From contig DBFBGR010000007.1 in assembly GCA_048201935.1 (NCBI GenBank), forward strand, positions 67,955 through 131,954: 64,000 nt of DNA, in the 5' to 3' direction. The notes under the pieces were generated by a model, which saw only the letters and a list, made by a program, of their open reading frames with translations, was not told the DNA's origin and made no database searches. Position 1 is the first letter of the stretch. Each line of letters starts with the position of its first letter. Positions 14,297 to 23,090 of this stretch are shown in pieces. The stretch comes from MGBC124762 sp048201935. GTDB taxonomy: Bacteria > Bacillota > Clostridia > Oscillospirales > Oscillospiraceae. A program made the translations under genes and the position numbers.

Positions 14297-16903
14297 TTAT
14301 TTGTCCCCGAAGAGCTTGCCGAAGAGGCCGCCCTTCTTCCCCTTGGAGGGCTGGGCAGGGCTTTGGGTCGGGGCGGGCTTGTCGCCGCCGGACTGGGCGG
14401 CGGGCAGGCTCTTGCCGTCGCACTCCAAGAGCAGCTTGCGGTAGGTCTCGTTCTTGGTGCGGTTCCAGGCCTCCTCCAGGAAGGGCTTGGCCTTTTGCTT
14501 GTCGGCGGATACGCCCCGGCCATGGAAGTGGCACAGGCCCAGGCCGATGCAGGCCAGGGCGTAGCCCTGGGCGTAGGCGGCCTGGTAGAGCTCAAAGGCA
14601 CGGGCCTCGTCCTTGTCCACGCCGTCGCCGTAGGCGTAGCAGTCGGCCAGCAGGTCCATGGCCCGGCCCTGGCCCCGGTCGGCGGCCTTTTGGAAGAACT
14701 CCGCCGCCTTTTTGGGGTCCTCGGCCACGCCAATGCCCTTGAGACAGCAGTAGCCGTAGTTGCACGTAGCGGCCACATCGCCCAGTTGGGAGGCCCGGAG
14801 GTAGTACTCCGTGGCCTTTTTGGCGTCCTTGATCACGCCCTCGCCGAACTCGTAGCACAGCCCCAGGTTGCAAAGAGCTGGGGGATAGTCCCGCTCGGCG
14901 GCCTTCATGTAGTACTCCACCGCCTTGTGCTGGTCCTTCTCTACGCCGTCGCCGTGCTTATACACATCGCCCAGGATCTTGATGGCCCGGGGCCAGCCCT
15001 GGTCGGCGGCGGCGCGGAGCCACACCAGGGCCTTCTCCGGGTCCTTGGGCACGCCGATGCCGCTCAAATAGCACACCGCCAGGTTGCACTGGGCGGCGGC
15101 GTATTTCTGCCTGGCGGCGGCGGCGTAGTAGGCCACGGCCTTCCTGGGGTCTTCCTCTACCCCGTCGCCGCACTCGTAGCAAAGGCCCAGAGAGCACTGG
15201 CTAGGGGCGTATTCCCGCTGGGCCCCCTCGGCGTACCACTGGGCGGCCCTTTTCAGGTCCCGCTCCACGCCCCGGCCGTCGCTGTAGCAGTCGCCCAGCA
15301 GGTCCATGGCCCGGGGCCAGCCCTGGTCGGCGGCCTTCTCCAGCCAGAGCACCGCCTCCTTGTCGTCCCTGTCCACGCCGATACCCCGCAGGTAGCAAAA
15401 GCCCAGGTTGCACTGACTGGGCGCGTGGCCGCGCTCGCCGGCTTGGCGGTAGTACTCGGTGGCTTTCAGCTTGTCCTCGGGGACACACTCGCCCATCTCA
15501 TAGCAAAGGCCGATGGAGCAGATGGCGGTGAGGTAGCCGCCGTCTGCGGCCTCCTTATACCAGCGCATGGCCCGCTCGGGGTCCTTGGGCGCGCCGGTGC
15601 CGTCCTTGTAGCAGTCGCCCAAAAAGTCCATAGCCCGCAGCGAGCCACCGTGGGCGGCCTTTTCAAACCAGTTCACCGCCTCCACCGGGTCGGGGGTCAC
15701 GCCGATGCCGTTGAGACAGCACACCCCCAGGTTGCACATGGCGGCGCTGTCTCCCGCGTCGGCGGCCTTGCGGTAGAGCTCCACCGCCTTCTCCTGGTCC
15801 CGGGGCGCGCCCTCGCCAGCCTCATAGCACACGCCCATCTGGCGAAACCCCGGAATAAATCCTCGCTTAGCGGCCTTGTCATAGAGCATAAAAGCGCGGT
15901 CGGGGTCCTTCTGGGTCCCGGTGCCCCAGCGCAGGCAGTCCCCCAGCACGCACATGGACCGGGGATGGCCGTCGGCCACGCCCAGCTCCAGCAGGCGCAC
16001 CGCCTCGGCCTCGTCTCGCTCCACCCCCGCGCCGTTCAAATAGCAAACGGCCAGGTCGCAGGTGGCGGGGGAGTGGCCCAGGTCGCTGGCCTGGCGGTAG
16101 CAGCGCACGGCCTCGGCCATGTCGGTCTCCACACCGTCGCCGTTTTCGTAGCAGAGCCCCAGCTTCTCGATGGCGGGGGCGTAGTCCTCCTTGGCGGCCT
16201 CCCGGTAGAGCTCCAGGGCGTGGCTGGCGTCCCGGTCCACACCGTCGCCGTTCATGAAGAAGTCCCCCAGGATGCACTGGGCCCGGGCGTAGCCCGCCTG
16301 GGCGGCCTTGGCCAGCAGCTCCAAAGCCTGCTGGCGGTCCTCGGGTACGCCGTTGCCGTTGAGATAGCACACCGCCAGGGCGCAATCTCCCGGCGGGTAG
16401 TCGGCCTCGCCGGCCTGGCGGTAGAGCTCGGCGGCCCGCTCCAGGTCCTCCTCCACGCCGGCGGCGTTCTCATAGGCCAGGCCCAGGTTATAGACCGACG
16501 GCGGATAGCCCGCCTCCGCGCCCTGGCGGTAGAGCTCAAATGCCTGGCGGTAGAGCTGCTGGCGCTTTTCCTCCTCGTCCTCGCCGCAGTCGTTGGCCAG
16601 GTGGCGGTAGCACCCGCCCAGGGCGTCCTGGGCCTGCATGTCCCCCGCGTCGCTGGCCTGGGTGAGGTATTGGATGGCCTTGTCCATGTCCCGCTCCACG
16701 CCGTCGCCCTGGGCGTAGCGCAGTCCCAGCTTGCGCTGGGCCTCGATGTCGGCCAGGTCGGCCTGCTGCTGGAGCTCCTGGAGCTCTAGGGCCTCGCTCT
16801 CCTTTTTCTTATCAAAGGCCATCTGGATGAGGCCCGTGTTGAGGATAATGGTCTCCTCCGGCTTCTTGTTTTGGCCCTCCTGGCCAGGGTGCTTGGAGTC
16901 CAT
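14297..16903 (-). CDS. Sel1-like repeat protein with 21 repeats in a three-repeat superperiod
   Basis: 868-residue soluble solenoid of about 21 Sel1-like (SLR/TPR-type) repeats of 36 residues, residues ~55-820, each ending in patterns such as GDGVERDxxKAxxYYxxAA. Repeats 3 to 20 fall into six triplets: first member LGLCYE, second LAVCYLNGIGV, third RAMDLLGDCY. The 108-residue unit therefore looks to have been amplified as a block. No signal peptide. The C terminus is a Pro/Lys linker ending in GGLFGKLFGDK, a possible amphipathic tail. Sel1 proteins are scaffolds for protein complexes or signalling; partners are unknown. The ATG at 16903 has TAAAGGAGG upstream. Confidence 0.93.
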   Translation of the reverse strand: MDSKHPGQEGQNKKPEETIILNTGLIQMAFDKKKESEALELQELQQQADLADIEAQRKLGLRYAQGDGVERDMDKAIQYLTQASDAGDMQAQDALGGCYRHLANDCGEDEEEKRQQLYRQAFELYRQGAEAGYPPSVYNLGLAYENAAGVEEDLERAAELYRQAGEADYPPGDCALAVCYLNGNGVPEDRQQALELLAKAAQAGYARAQCILGDFFMNGDGVDRDASHALELYREAAKEDYAPAIEKLGLCYENGDGVETDMAEAVRCYRQASDLGHSPATCDLAVCYLNGAGVERDEAEAVRLLELGVADGHPRSMCVLGDCLRWGTGTQKDPDRAFMLYDKAAKRGFIPGFRQMGVCYEAGEGAPRDQEKAVELYRKAADAGDSAAMCNLGVCCLNGIGVTPDPVEAVNWFEKAAHGGSLRAMDFLGDCYKDGTGAPKDPERAMRWYKEAADGGYLTAICSIGLCYEMGECVPEDKLKATEYYRQAGERGHAPSQCNLGFCYLRGIGVDRDDKEAVLWLEKAADQGWPRAMDLLGDCYSDGRGVERDLKRAAQWYAEGAQREYAPSQCSLGLCYECGDGVEEDPRKAVAYYAAAARQKYAAAQCNLAVCYLSGIGVPKDPEKALVWLRAAADQGWPRAIKILGDVYKHGDGVEKDQHKAVEYYMKAAERDYPPALCNLGLCYEFGEGVIKDAKKATEYYLRASQLGDVAATCNYGYCCLKGIGVAEDPKKAAEFFQKAADRGQGRAMDLLADCYAYGDGVDKDEARAFELYQAAYAQGYALACIGLGLCHFHGRGVSADKQKAKPFLEEAWNRTKNETYRKLLLECDGKSLPAAQSGGDKPAPTQSPAQPSKGKKGGLFGKLFGDK

Positions 16904-16940
16904 AGGCGCCTTCCTCCTTTACGCGCGGTAGAAATGAGAA

Positions 16941-16968
16941 CGGGCGAAGACCGAACGGTCTTCGCCCG
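16941..16968 (-). terminator. ackA terminator-like hairpin
   Basis: CGGGCGAAGACCG (16941-16953) and CGGTCTTCGCCCG (16956-16968) form a perfect 13-bp inverted repeat between ackA and the Sel1 gene. The T tract after it on the minus strand is poor, so read-through into the Sel1 gene is possible. Confidence 0.7.
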
Positions 16969-17001
16969 GACAGATGATAGGGTATTGGAATGGGCCTGGT
17001 C

Positions 17002-18201
17002 TTATGCCTTGCCGGAGACGATGTTGGCGGTGTCCATGGCGATCATCAGCTCCTCGTTGGTGGGGATGATGAGGGTCTTGACCGTGGCCCCGGGGGCGGA
17101 GATGTCGATGGCCTGGCCCCGGGTCTTGTTCTTCTCGGCGTCGATCTTCACGCCCATATACTCCAGCCCCTGGCAGATACGCGCACGCATATCCGAGGAG
17201 TTCTCGCCCACGCCGGCGGTGAAGACGATGGCATCCACCCCGCCCATGGCGGCGGCGTAGGAGCCGATGAACTTCTTCACCTGGTACTGGAAGATGTCCA
17301 GGGCCAACTGGGCACGGTGGTTGCCCTGGGCCGCGGCGGCGTCCAGGTCACGGAAGTCAGAGCTGACGCCGGACACACCCAGCACGCCGGACTTCTTGTT
17401 GAGGATGTTCAGCATCTCCTTGATGTCATAGCCGTAGCGGCCCATGAGGTACTCCAGGATGGTAGCGTCCATGTCGCCGGCACGGGTGCCCATGGCAAAG
17501 CCCGCCAAGGGGCCCAGGCCCATGGAGGTGTCGGCGCACTTGCCGTCCACCACGGCGGCCAGAGAGGAGCCGTTGCCCAGGTGGCAGGTAATGATCTTGC
17601 TGTGGGCGGGATTGCCCAGCATCTTGATGGCCTCGGCGGAAACGTAACGGTGAGACGTGCCGTGGAAGCCATAGCGGCGGACCTTGTCCTTCTCATAGTA
17701 CTCGTAGGGGATGGGATAGACATAGGCCTGCTCGGGCATGGTCATATGAAAAGCGGTGTCGAACACAGCCACCTGGGGCTTGCCGGGCATGACCTTCTGG
17801 CATGCCTCGATGCCGGTGAGGTTGGCGGGGTTGTGGAGGGGCCCCAGAGGGATGCACTCCTTGATGGCCTCGATGCAGGCGTCGTCGATGATGCAGCTCT
17901 TGGTGAAGGCCATGCCGCCGTGGAGGACCCGGTGGCCCACCGCGTCGATCTCGTCGGTGGAGGCGATCACGCCGTGGTCGGCGCTCACCAGCAGCTCCAG
18001 CACCTTCTGGATGCCCTCGGCGTGGGTGGGCATGGGCACGTCCGCGTCAAAGACCGCCTTGCCGTTGCTGGGGCTGTGCTTCAAATGGCCGTCGATGCCG
18101 ATACGCTCGCACAGGCCCTTGGCAAAGACCTCGTTGGTGTCGGGGTCCATGAGCTGATACTTCAAAGAGGAGCTGCCCGCGTTGATGACCAGGATCTTCA
18201 T
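17002..18201 (-). CDS. ackA: Acetate kinase
   Basis: 399-residue ASKHA-fold kinase converting acetyl phosphate + ADP to acetate + ATP, the last step of acetogenic fermentation. Signature 1 is at the N terminus (MKILVINAGSSSLKYQL), followed by HRVLHGG, FDTAFHMTMP, GTSHRYVSAEA, CHLGNGSS and FTAGVGENS near the C terminus. The start at 18201 is chosen because the family begins exactly there; an ATG at 18210 would sit on the AAGGAGAG ribosome site. No pta lies next to it. It is divergent from tmcAL, whose enzyme uses acetate. Confidence 0.97.
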   Translation of the reverse strand: MKILVINAGSSSLKYQLMDPDTNEVFAKGLCERIGIDGHLKHSPSNGKAVFDADVPMPTHAEGIQKVLELLVSADHGVIASTDEIDAVGHRVLHGGMAFTKSCIIDDACIEAIKECIPLGPLHNPANLTGIEACQKVMPGKPQVAVFDTAFHMTMPEQAYVYPIPYEYYEKDKVRRYGFHGTSHRYVSAEAIKMLGNPAHSKIITCHLGNGSSLAAVVDGKCADTSMGLGPLAGFAMGTRAGDMDATILEYLMGRYGYDIKEMLNILNKKSGVLGVSGVSSDFRDLDAAAAQGNHRAQLALDIFQYQVKKFIGSYAAAMGGVDAIVFTAGVGENSSDMRARICQGLEYMGVKIDAEKNKTRGQAIDISAPGATVKTLIIPTNEELMIAMDTANIVSGKA

Positions 18202-18329
18202 AAAAACCATCTCTCCTTACGGTAAAAATGATCGCCTCTTGCGGCAGAGGCTTGCTTGTATTATAATGCTTCTAATATTGTAACTCTTTTCCTGTTGCAG
18301 GGCAAGTGTTTTTTTCGGAGGTGAGGAAA

Positions 18330-19460
18330 ATGGCCGTCGTGGGCGTCGTGGCGGAATATAACCCCTTCCACCGGGGCCACGCCTACCATTTGGAGCGTGC
18401 CCGGGCGCTGGCGGGGCAGTCGGCCACGCTCATCGTGTGCATGTCGGGCCACTGGGTCCAGCGGGGCGACTGCGCCGTGGCCGACAAGTGGACCAGGGCC
18501 CGCTGGGCCTGCCAGAGCGGCGCGGACCTTGTTTTCGAGCTGCCCACGGTCTTTGCCCTCTCCTCCGCCGAGACCTTCGCCCAAAGCGCCGTGGCCCTCC
18601 TCCACGCCGCTGGGGCGGATACCCTCAGCTTCGGCTGCGAGGACCCGGACCTGGCCAGGCTCCAAGCCCTGGCCGATGCGCTGGACGACCCGGCCTTCGA
18701 CGAGGCTCTCCGGCCCCTTTTGGCCCAGGGCCTGGCCTACCCCGCCGCCCGGGAACAGGCCCTGGCCCCGCTCCTAGGACCCGAGACGGCGGCCCTGGTC
18801 CGCACCCCCAACAACAACCTGGCGGTGGAGTATCTACGAGCCAGTAAGCCCTGCGGCCTGGCCGCTCTGCCCATAGCGCGGCTGGGCGTGCACGACGGGC
18901 CGCTGGAGCAGACCTACCCCTCCGCCTCGGCTCTGCGAGAACTGCTGCGCCGTGGAGAATTTGACCGGGCAGTGCCTCACCTGCCCCAGCCCTGGGAGGG
19001 GCCGGTCTACGACCTGGGGCGCTTCGAGATGGCAATATTATGTAAACTTCGTCAGATGTCCCCCGAGGCGTTGTCCGCTCTGCCCGACGGCGGCGACGGC
19101 CTGGGCCAGCGGCTGTGGAAAGCGACCCAAGAGGCCCGGGACCTGGCCCAGCTCTATGGCCTGGCCAAGACCCGGCGGCACACGTTGTCCCGGCTGCGGC
19201 GGCTGACGCTGTGGGCGGCCTTCGGGCTGGAGGAGCGGCCCGCGTCGCCCGCGTATCTCCGGGTGCTGTCCATGACCAAGCAAGGCGCGGCCCATTTGGC
19301 CGCCATCAAGGAGCGTTGCCCCCTGCCCATCCTCACCAAGAGCGCCGACCACAAGGACCTGCTGGCCCAGGAGGCCCGGCTCACCGACCTCTTCGGCCTG
19401 TGCGCGCCGTCTCCCCTGCCCTGCGGGGAGGAGTGGCGGCGCTCTCCGGCGGTGGTATAA
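18330..19460 (+). CDS. tmcAL: tRNA(Met) cytidine acetate ligase
   Basis: 376-residue nucleotidyltransferase-fold enzyme (YlbM family, DUF795). It activates acetate with ATP and makes N4-acetylcytidine at the wobble C34 of elongator tRNA-Met. The signature is at the start: VGVVAEYNPFHRGHAYHL, the HxGH-type adenylate-binding motif, followed by MSGHWVQRGD. The ATG at 18330 has CGGAGGTGAGG upstream; an in-frame ATG 24 bases earlier overlaps the ribosome site. Divergent from ackA over 128 bases, so an acetate-producing and an acetate-using enzyme share one intergenic region. Confidence 0.93.
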   Translation: MAVVGVVAEYNPFHRGHAYHLERARALAGQSATLIVCMSGHWVQRGDCAVADKWTRARWACQSGADLVFELPTVFALSSAETFAQSAVALLHAAGADTLSFGCEDPDLARLQALADALDDPAFDEALRPLLAQGLAYPAAREQALAPLLGPETAALVRTPNNNLAVEYLRASKPCGLAALPIARLGVHDGPLEQTYPSASALRELLRRGEFDRAVPHLPQPWEGPVYDLGRFEMAILCKLRQMSPEALSALPDGGDGLGQRLWKATQEARDLAQLYGLAKTRRHTLSRLRRLTLWAAFGLEERPASPAYLRVLSMTKQGAAHLAAIKERCPLPILTKSADHKDLLAQEARLTDLFGLCAPSPLPCGEEWRRSPAVV

Positions 19461-19492
19461 AAAAACACACCCCAGGTGGGGTGTGTTTTTTT
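19459..19492. terminator. Bidirectional terminator after tmcAL
   Basis: CACACCCCA (19466-19474) pairs with TGGGGTGTG (19477-19485), with A7 and T7 flanks that extend the stem. It separates convergent tmcAL and the zinc-ribbon membrane gene. Confidence 0.9.
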
Positions 19493-19509
19493 GATGTAGG
19501 AAGCCTTGC

Positions 19510-20352
19510 TCAGGCCACGGTGTTCTCGTTGCGGAACTGGAGCATCACGATGCCAAACAGCACGTTGGCGCCGATGCCAGCCAGGGAGTTGAGCACATTT
19601 AGGCCGCCGGCAAAGCCGCTGGTCAGCAGGGTCAGCAACTGGCACCCGGCCACCACGAAGGTCACCACCACCACGAACATGGAGGGCACGCCCGCCAGCT
19701 TGCCCGTGGCGTCGGAGACCTGGGCCTCCTTGATGGTCTTCAGGACCTTGATGTAGTAGACGACCATCAGCGCCAGGATGGCGGCCACCAGGATAAAGGT
19801 CACCACCATCACGCCGGTGGCGGCGGAGGCCATGGAGCCGTACTCATAGCCGTAGCCGGCATAGCTGCCCACGCCGATGGCGGCGATGAGCAGCATGATC
19901 TCCGTCAGACCCAGCGTCACGCCCATGTAGATGAGCTGAGCCAGCACGCCGGGCCAAAGCAGCTTCAAGCCCAGGGTCATCAGGTGAGCCTTAGAGCCGT
20001 CCAAGCCGGAGACCCAGCACAGCCACAGCCCGGCCACGATCACGCCGGTGATGGCCAGGGCGACCAGGGAGGCCAGCACGGTCACAGCGCCCAGGCTGCC
20101 CGCGCCCAGCGCGGCGAACATATCGCTGGCGCCCGCGCCCTGGATCATGCCGATAAGCTGGAAGAAGGCCACCACGGACAAGCAGATGACGGCGGCCAGG
20201 TACAGGGGATTGGCCCGGACGGACTCCAGAGGACCACCCACAGCCGGGGTCTTCACCGGGGCGGGAGCGGGGGTCTCCTCCACGGGAGCGCCGCAGCTGG
20301 CGCACACCTTGTCGGTGTCGGCCATCTCAGCGCCGCATTTCTTACAAAACAT
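19510..20352 (-). CDS. Zinc-ribbon membrane protein (paralogue A)
   Basis: 280 residues. The N-terminal double-CxxC zinc ribbon (C3, C6, C17, C20; MFCKKCG...CASCG) faces the cytosol, followed by a Pro-rich linker and about six transmembrane helices (residues ~55-275). The ATG at 20352 has AAGGAGAGAG upstream. The zinc_ribbon_2 plus polytopic layout is common in Oscillospiraceae and its function is unknown. It is the second gene of a two-gene operon with a paralogue (20417-21343) that shares the ribbon, helix spacing and a Gly/Tyr-rich loop. Confidence 0.85.
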   Translation of the reverse strand: MFCKKCGAEMADTDKVCASCGAPVEETPAPAPVKTPAVGGPLESVRANPLYLAAVICLSVVAFFQLIGMIQGAGASDMFAALGAGSLGAVTVLASLVALAITGVIVAGLWLCWVSGLDGSKAHLMTLGLKLLWPGVLAQLIYMGVTLGLTEIMLLIAAIGVGSYAGYGYEYGSMASAATGVMVVTFILVAAILALMVVYYIKVLKTIKEAQVSDATGKLAGVPSMFVVVVTFVVAGCQLLTLLTSGFAGGLNVLNSLAGIGANVLFGIVMLQFRNENTVA

Positions 20353-20416
20353 ACTTGCTCTCTCCTTTTCTTTTTTCAAAATTGACTCGGCGGCAGACCG
20401 CCGGGGTCGACAGAGT

Positions 20417-21343
20417 TTAAGCGGCCGCCAGGACCTTGTTGCGCCAGCTCAGCGCCACCGCGCCGAAGAGGATGGAGTGGGCCGCGCTGAACAGATAGTT
20501 CAGTATGGTCAGCACCATCAGCTCCGAGGGTACGGTCACAGACACCACCATGTACAAGATCGACAGAGCGCCGATGATGAAGCACATGACGATGAGATAC
20601 ATAGACGGCGCGCCGGAGATCTCGCCGGTCTGGGCGGTGGCGATGGCGTAGCCCACCGCCTTGCGGGCCTTGAGGTAAAAGAGCACCATCAAAACCCCAA
20701 TAGCCAGGATGATGACCAGCCCCACCACAGCCAGCATGGTCACCATGCCGGCGGCGGCCCGGGCGGCGTAGCGATCGTAGTCGTAGTAATAGTCATAGCC
20801 GCTGGTCGCCGCGCCCATGAAGCCGCCCACCAGCGCCAGCATCAGCATCATAAAGGCCAACAGGGCCAGCATGACGATCACGTAGACCATCTGGGCCATC
20901 AGCGTGCCCCGGACCAGCTTCAGGCCACGGACCAGCCCGGAGGTCTTGCCCTGGGCGCCGGAGACGTAGGTCATCCACAGCCCAATGAGCAGCAACACAG
21001 ACATGACCAGCGCGCCCAGGGTGAGGACCACGGTAAGGGTCTGGACCATGTTTAGCCCTGCCGCCGCCTCCCAGTCTCCCTGCCTCCACATCGTGTAGTC
21101 GATGTAGTCGTTCATGGTGTTGTAGGCAAAAAACAGGCTGATGAACTGCAGCAGCGTTACCACCGACGCGCAGATGACCGCCACCAGGAACAAGGGGCTC
21201 CGGCCGGCCGCCAGCAGGGGGTTGCCCGGGTCGGGGGCGATGTAGGACGGGCTCGCGGGGGCCGGGTCGGTCATCGGCGCGCCGCAGCCGGGGCAAAAGC
21301 GGTCGTTGTCGCCCAGTTGGGTGCCGCAGTGTTTGCAAAACAC
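20417..21343 (-). CDS. Zinc-ribbon membrane protein (paralogue B)
   Basis: 308 residues. N-terminal zinc ribbon MFCKHCG...CPGCG, a Pro-rich linker and six hydrophobic segments, with a Tyr-rich loop (DYYYDYDRY) at about residue 190. The start is taken as GTG 21343 by alignment with paralogue A; GAGAGGAG lies about 10 bases upstream. The frame is open further upstream on this strand, but that stretch crosses the promoter and the antisense of udk, so a longer start is rejected. Function unknown. Confidence 0.82.
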   Translation of the reverse strand: MFCKHCGTQLGDNDRFCPGCGAPMTDPAPASPSYIAPDPGNPLLAAGRSPLFLVAVICASVVTLLQFISLFFAYNTMNDYIDYTMWRQGDWEAAAGLNMVQTLTVVLTLGALVMSVLLLIGLWMTYVSGAQGKTSGLVRGLKLVRGTLMAQMVYVIVMLALLAFMMLMLALVGGFMGAATSGYDYYYDYDRYAARAAAGMVTMLAVVGLVIILAIGVLMVLFYLKARKAVGYAIATAQTGEISGAPSMYLIVMCFIIGALSILYMVVSVTVPSELMVLTILNYLFSAAHSILFGAVALSWRNKVLAAA

Positions 21344-21424
21344 GATAAAAACGCTCCTCTCTCCATGGACGCGCCCAAATTCTCTCCCTCTCTCCGAAGC
21401 AAGGGCGGCGCGCATGCTTTTAGC

Positions 21425-21453
21425 AGTATACCATATTTTTCCCTCCCTGACAA
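21425..21453 (-). promoter_or_regulatory. Promoter of the zinc-ribbon operon
   Basis: Minus strand TTGTCA (21453-21448), a 17-base spacer and TATACT (21430-21425). Confidence 0.78.
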
Positions 21454-21503
21454 GTACACATCTCCACATAACGGCCCAAAACTGGAGATTTTTTCTCTTC
21501 CTC

Positions 21504-21532
21504 TTGCCTTTTTTGGCCCTGGGCGGTATACT
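21504..21532 (+). promoter_or_regulatory. udk promoter
   Basis: TTGCCT (21504-21509), a 17-base spacer and TATACT (21527-21532), 48 bases before the udk start. Confidence 0.75.
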
Positions 21533-21580
21533 GAAAGGCGATAAACCTATGTAAGGGGGGCGGCGGATCTGGACAGCGTT

Positions 21581-22192
21581 ATGGTCATCGGCATCGCCGG
21601 GGGCACCGGCTCGGGCAAGACCACCCTCACCAACCGGCTGCGTGACCGCTTTGGCGAAGACGTTTCGGTGGTCTACCACGACAGCTACTATAAAGCCCAC
21701 GACGAGCTGCCCTTTGAGGAGCGGTGCCGTCTCAATTACGACCACCCCGATTCCTTCGACACCGCGCTGCTGGTGGAGCACCTTGCCGCTCTGCGCCAGG
21801 GCCGGGCCATCGACTGCCCCACCTATGATTACACCATCCACAACCGCGCCGCCGAGACCGTGCGCATCCAGCCCGCCCGGGTCATTTTGGTGGAGGGCAT
21901 TCTGATCTTCGAGAACAAGGCCCTCAGAGACCTGATGGACATCAAAATTTTCGTGGATACCGACGCGGATGTGCGCATCCTGCGGCGCATTTTGCGGGAC
22001 GTGAAGGAGCGCGGGCGGAGCCTGGACAGCGTGGTGAGCCAGTACCTTACCACCGTCAAGCCCATGCACGAGCAGTACGTCCAGCCCTCCCGGCAGTACG
22101 CCGATATTGTGGTCCCCGAGGGCGGGCACAACGTGGTGGCCCTGGACCTGCTCATCCAGAGGGTGGAGAGCCATCTCGAAGCGCGAGGGTAG
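21581..22192 (+). CDS. udk: Uridine kinase
   Basis: 203-residue P-loop kinase phosphorylating uridine and cytidine in pyrimidine salvage. Walker A is GGTGSGKTT near residue 8, followed by DSYYKAHDELPFEER, NYDHPDSFD, PTYDYTIHNR and ILVEGILIFENKALRDLMDIKIFVDTDAD. The ATG at 21581 has no close ribosome site: GGGGGGCGGCGG lies 15-25 bases upstream, so a non-ATG start slightly upstream (CTG near 21569) is possible. Single gene with its own promoter. Confidence 0.93.
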   Translation: MVIGIAGGTGSGKTTLTNRLRDRFGEDVSVVYHDSYYKAHDELPFEERCRLNYDHPDSFDTALLVEHLAALRQGRAIDCPTYDYTIHNRAAETVRIQPARVILVEGILIFENKALRDLMDIKIFVDTDADVRILRRILRDVKERGRSLDSVVSQYLTTVKPMHEQYVQPSRQYADIVVPEGGHNVVALDLLIQRVESHLEARG

Positions 22193-22374
22193 GCGCATAG
22201 CGACCGATGGACCGGCGACAGGCCAAAAACAGGCGAACGCCGAAGGCGTGAGCGGCATTTTGGCCGCGCAGCCGGGAAGCGGGAGCGGCCATGCGCCCAA
22301 CCCGAGCGTGACAGGGAACTTTTTTGCCCCGGGTACGTCAAAGAACTGCTAACAAAACAAAAAAGGAGTTTTTT
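22193..22374 (+). other. Non-coding spacer after udk with short GC-rich inverted repeats
   Basis: 182 bases without a plausible gene. It contains several short GC-rich palindromic fragments (for example TGGCCGC near 22260 and GCGGCCA near 22284). No consensus promoter for the downstream lipoprotein is visible. It may hold a small dispersed repeat, but only one copy is in view. Confidence 0.3.
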
Positions 22375-23064
22375 ATGATGAAGCATCGTATGTTGGCCCT
22401 GGGCCTGGCCCTGTGCATGATGGCCGGACTGGCCGCCTGCGGCGGCAACGGCGGCGACGTTCCCCCCACCCCCGCCCCCGTGGAGAGCGTGTCCCCCGCC
22501 CCGGAGGGCACCGTGGAGCCCACCGCCACGCCCGCTCCTTCGGACGAGGTGACCGCCACGCCCGCGCCCAGCGGCGACCCTGTGGAGACTCCCTCGCCCA
22601 CGCCTACCCCCGCCATCGGCGATCCCACTGCGCCCCCTTCGGAGGAGCCCAGCGCGGAGCCTTCGGACACCCCCTCCATCGCCATCCCCGCCGCCAGCAC
22701 GGTCTATGACACGGTAGCCCAGTCCTCCGGCGGCACCACCGCCACTATGGACGCTTCGGCGGTGCTGGAGACCTTCTACAGCGTCTCCGCCGGGGACCTG
22801 GAGGACTTCGCCTTCTATATGCCCGAGCTCAGCGCCTACACCGAGGAGTTCTTCATCGCCCGGGCCAAGGCGGGCAAGGTGGACAGCGTGAAAGCCGCCT
22901 GCCAGAGCCGTCTGGACGGTCTGAAGGAGGAGGGGGCCACCTACCCCACCGCCGCCGTCTATCTGGACAGCGCCAAGATCGTCACCGAGGGCGACTGGGT
23001 CATGCTGTGCATCTGCCCCGACCCCAGCGGCGCGGTTAGCGCCTTCCAAAACGCGGTAAAATAA
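22375..23064 (+). CDS. DUF4358 lipoprotein
   Basis: 229-residue lipoprotein: hydrophobic leader with lipobox LAAC (Cys near residue 21), a ~90-residue Pro/Thr/Ser/Glu linker with repeated TPAPS units, then a ~110-residue C-terminal DUF4358 domain (LETFYSVSAGDLEDFAFYMPEL through VMLCICPDPSG). DUF4358 proteins are usually found beside MBOAT and DHHW genes, as here. The ATG at 22375 has AAAAAGGAG upstream (the next codon is also ATG). It is inferred to be an accessory factor for extracellular polymer acylation. Confidence 0.85.
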   Translation: MMKHRMLALGLALCMMAGLAACGGNGGDVPPTPAPVESVSPAPEGTVEPTATPAPSDEVTATPAPSGDPVETPSPTPTPAIGDPTAPPSEEPSAEPSDTPSIAIPAASTVYDTVAQSSGGTTATMDASAVLETFYSVSAGDLEDFAFYMPELSAYTEEFFIARAKAGKVDSVKAACQSRLDGLKEEGATYPTAAVYLDSAKIVTEGDWVMLCICPDPSGAVSAFQNAVK

Positions 23065-23090
23065 AGAAAACTTAGGTCCGGAGGCGTTCT

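Noticed and set aside
14500..16800. Regularly spaced similar blocks that could look like a DNA repeat array
   Set aside because: The 108/324-base periodicity follows the Sel1 protein repeats in frame; it is a coding solenoid.
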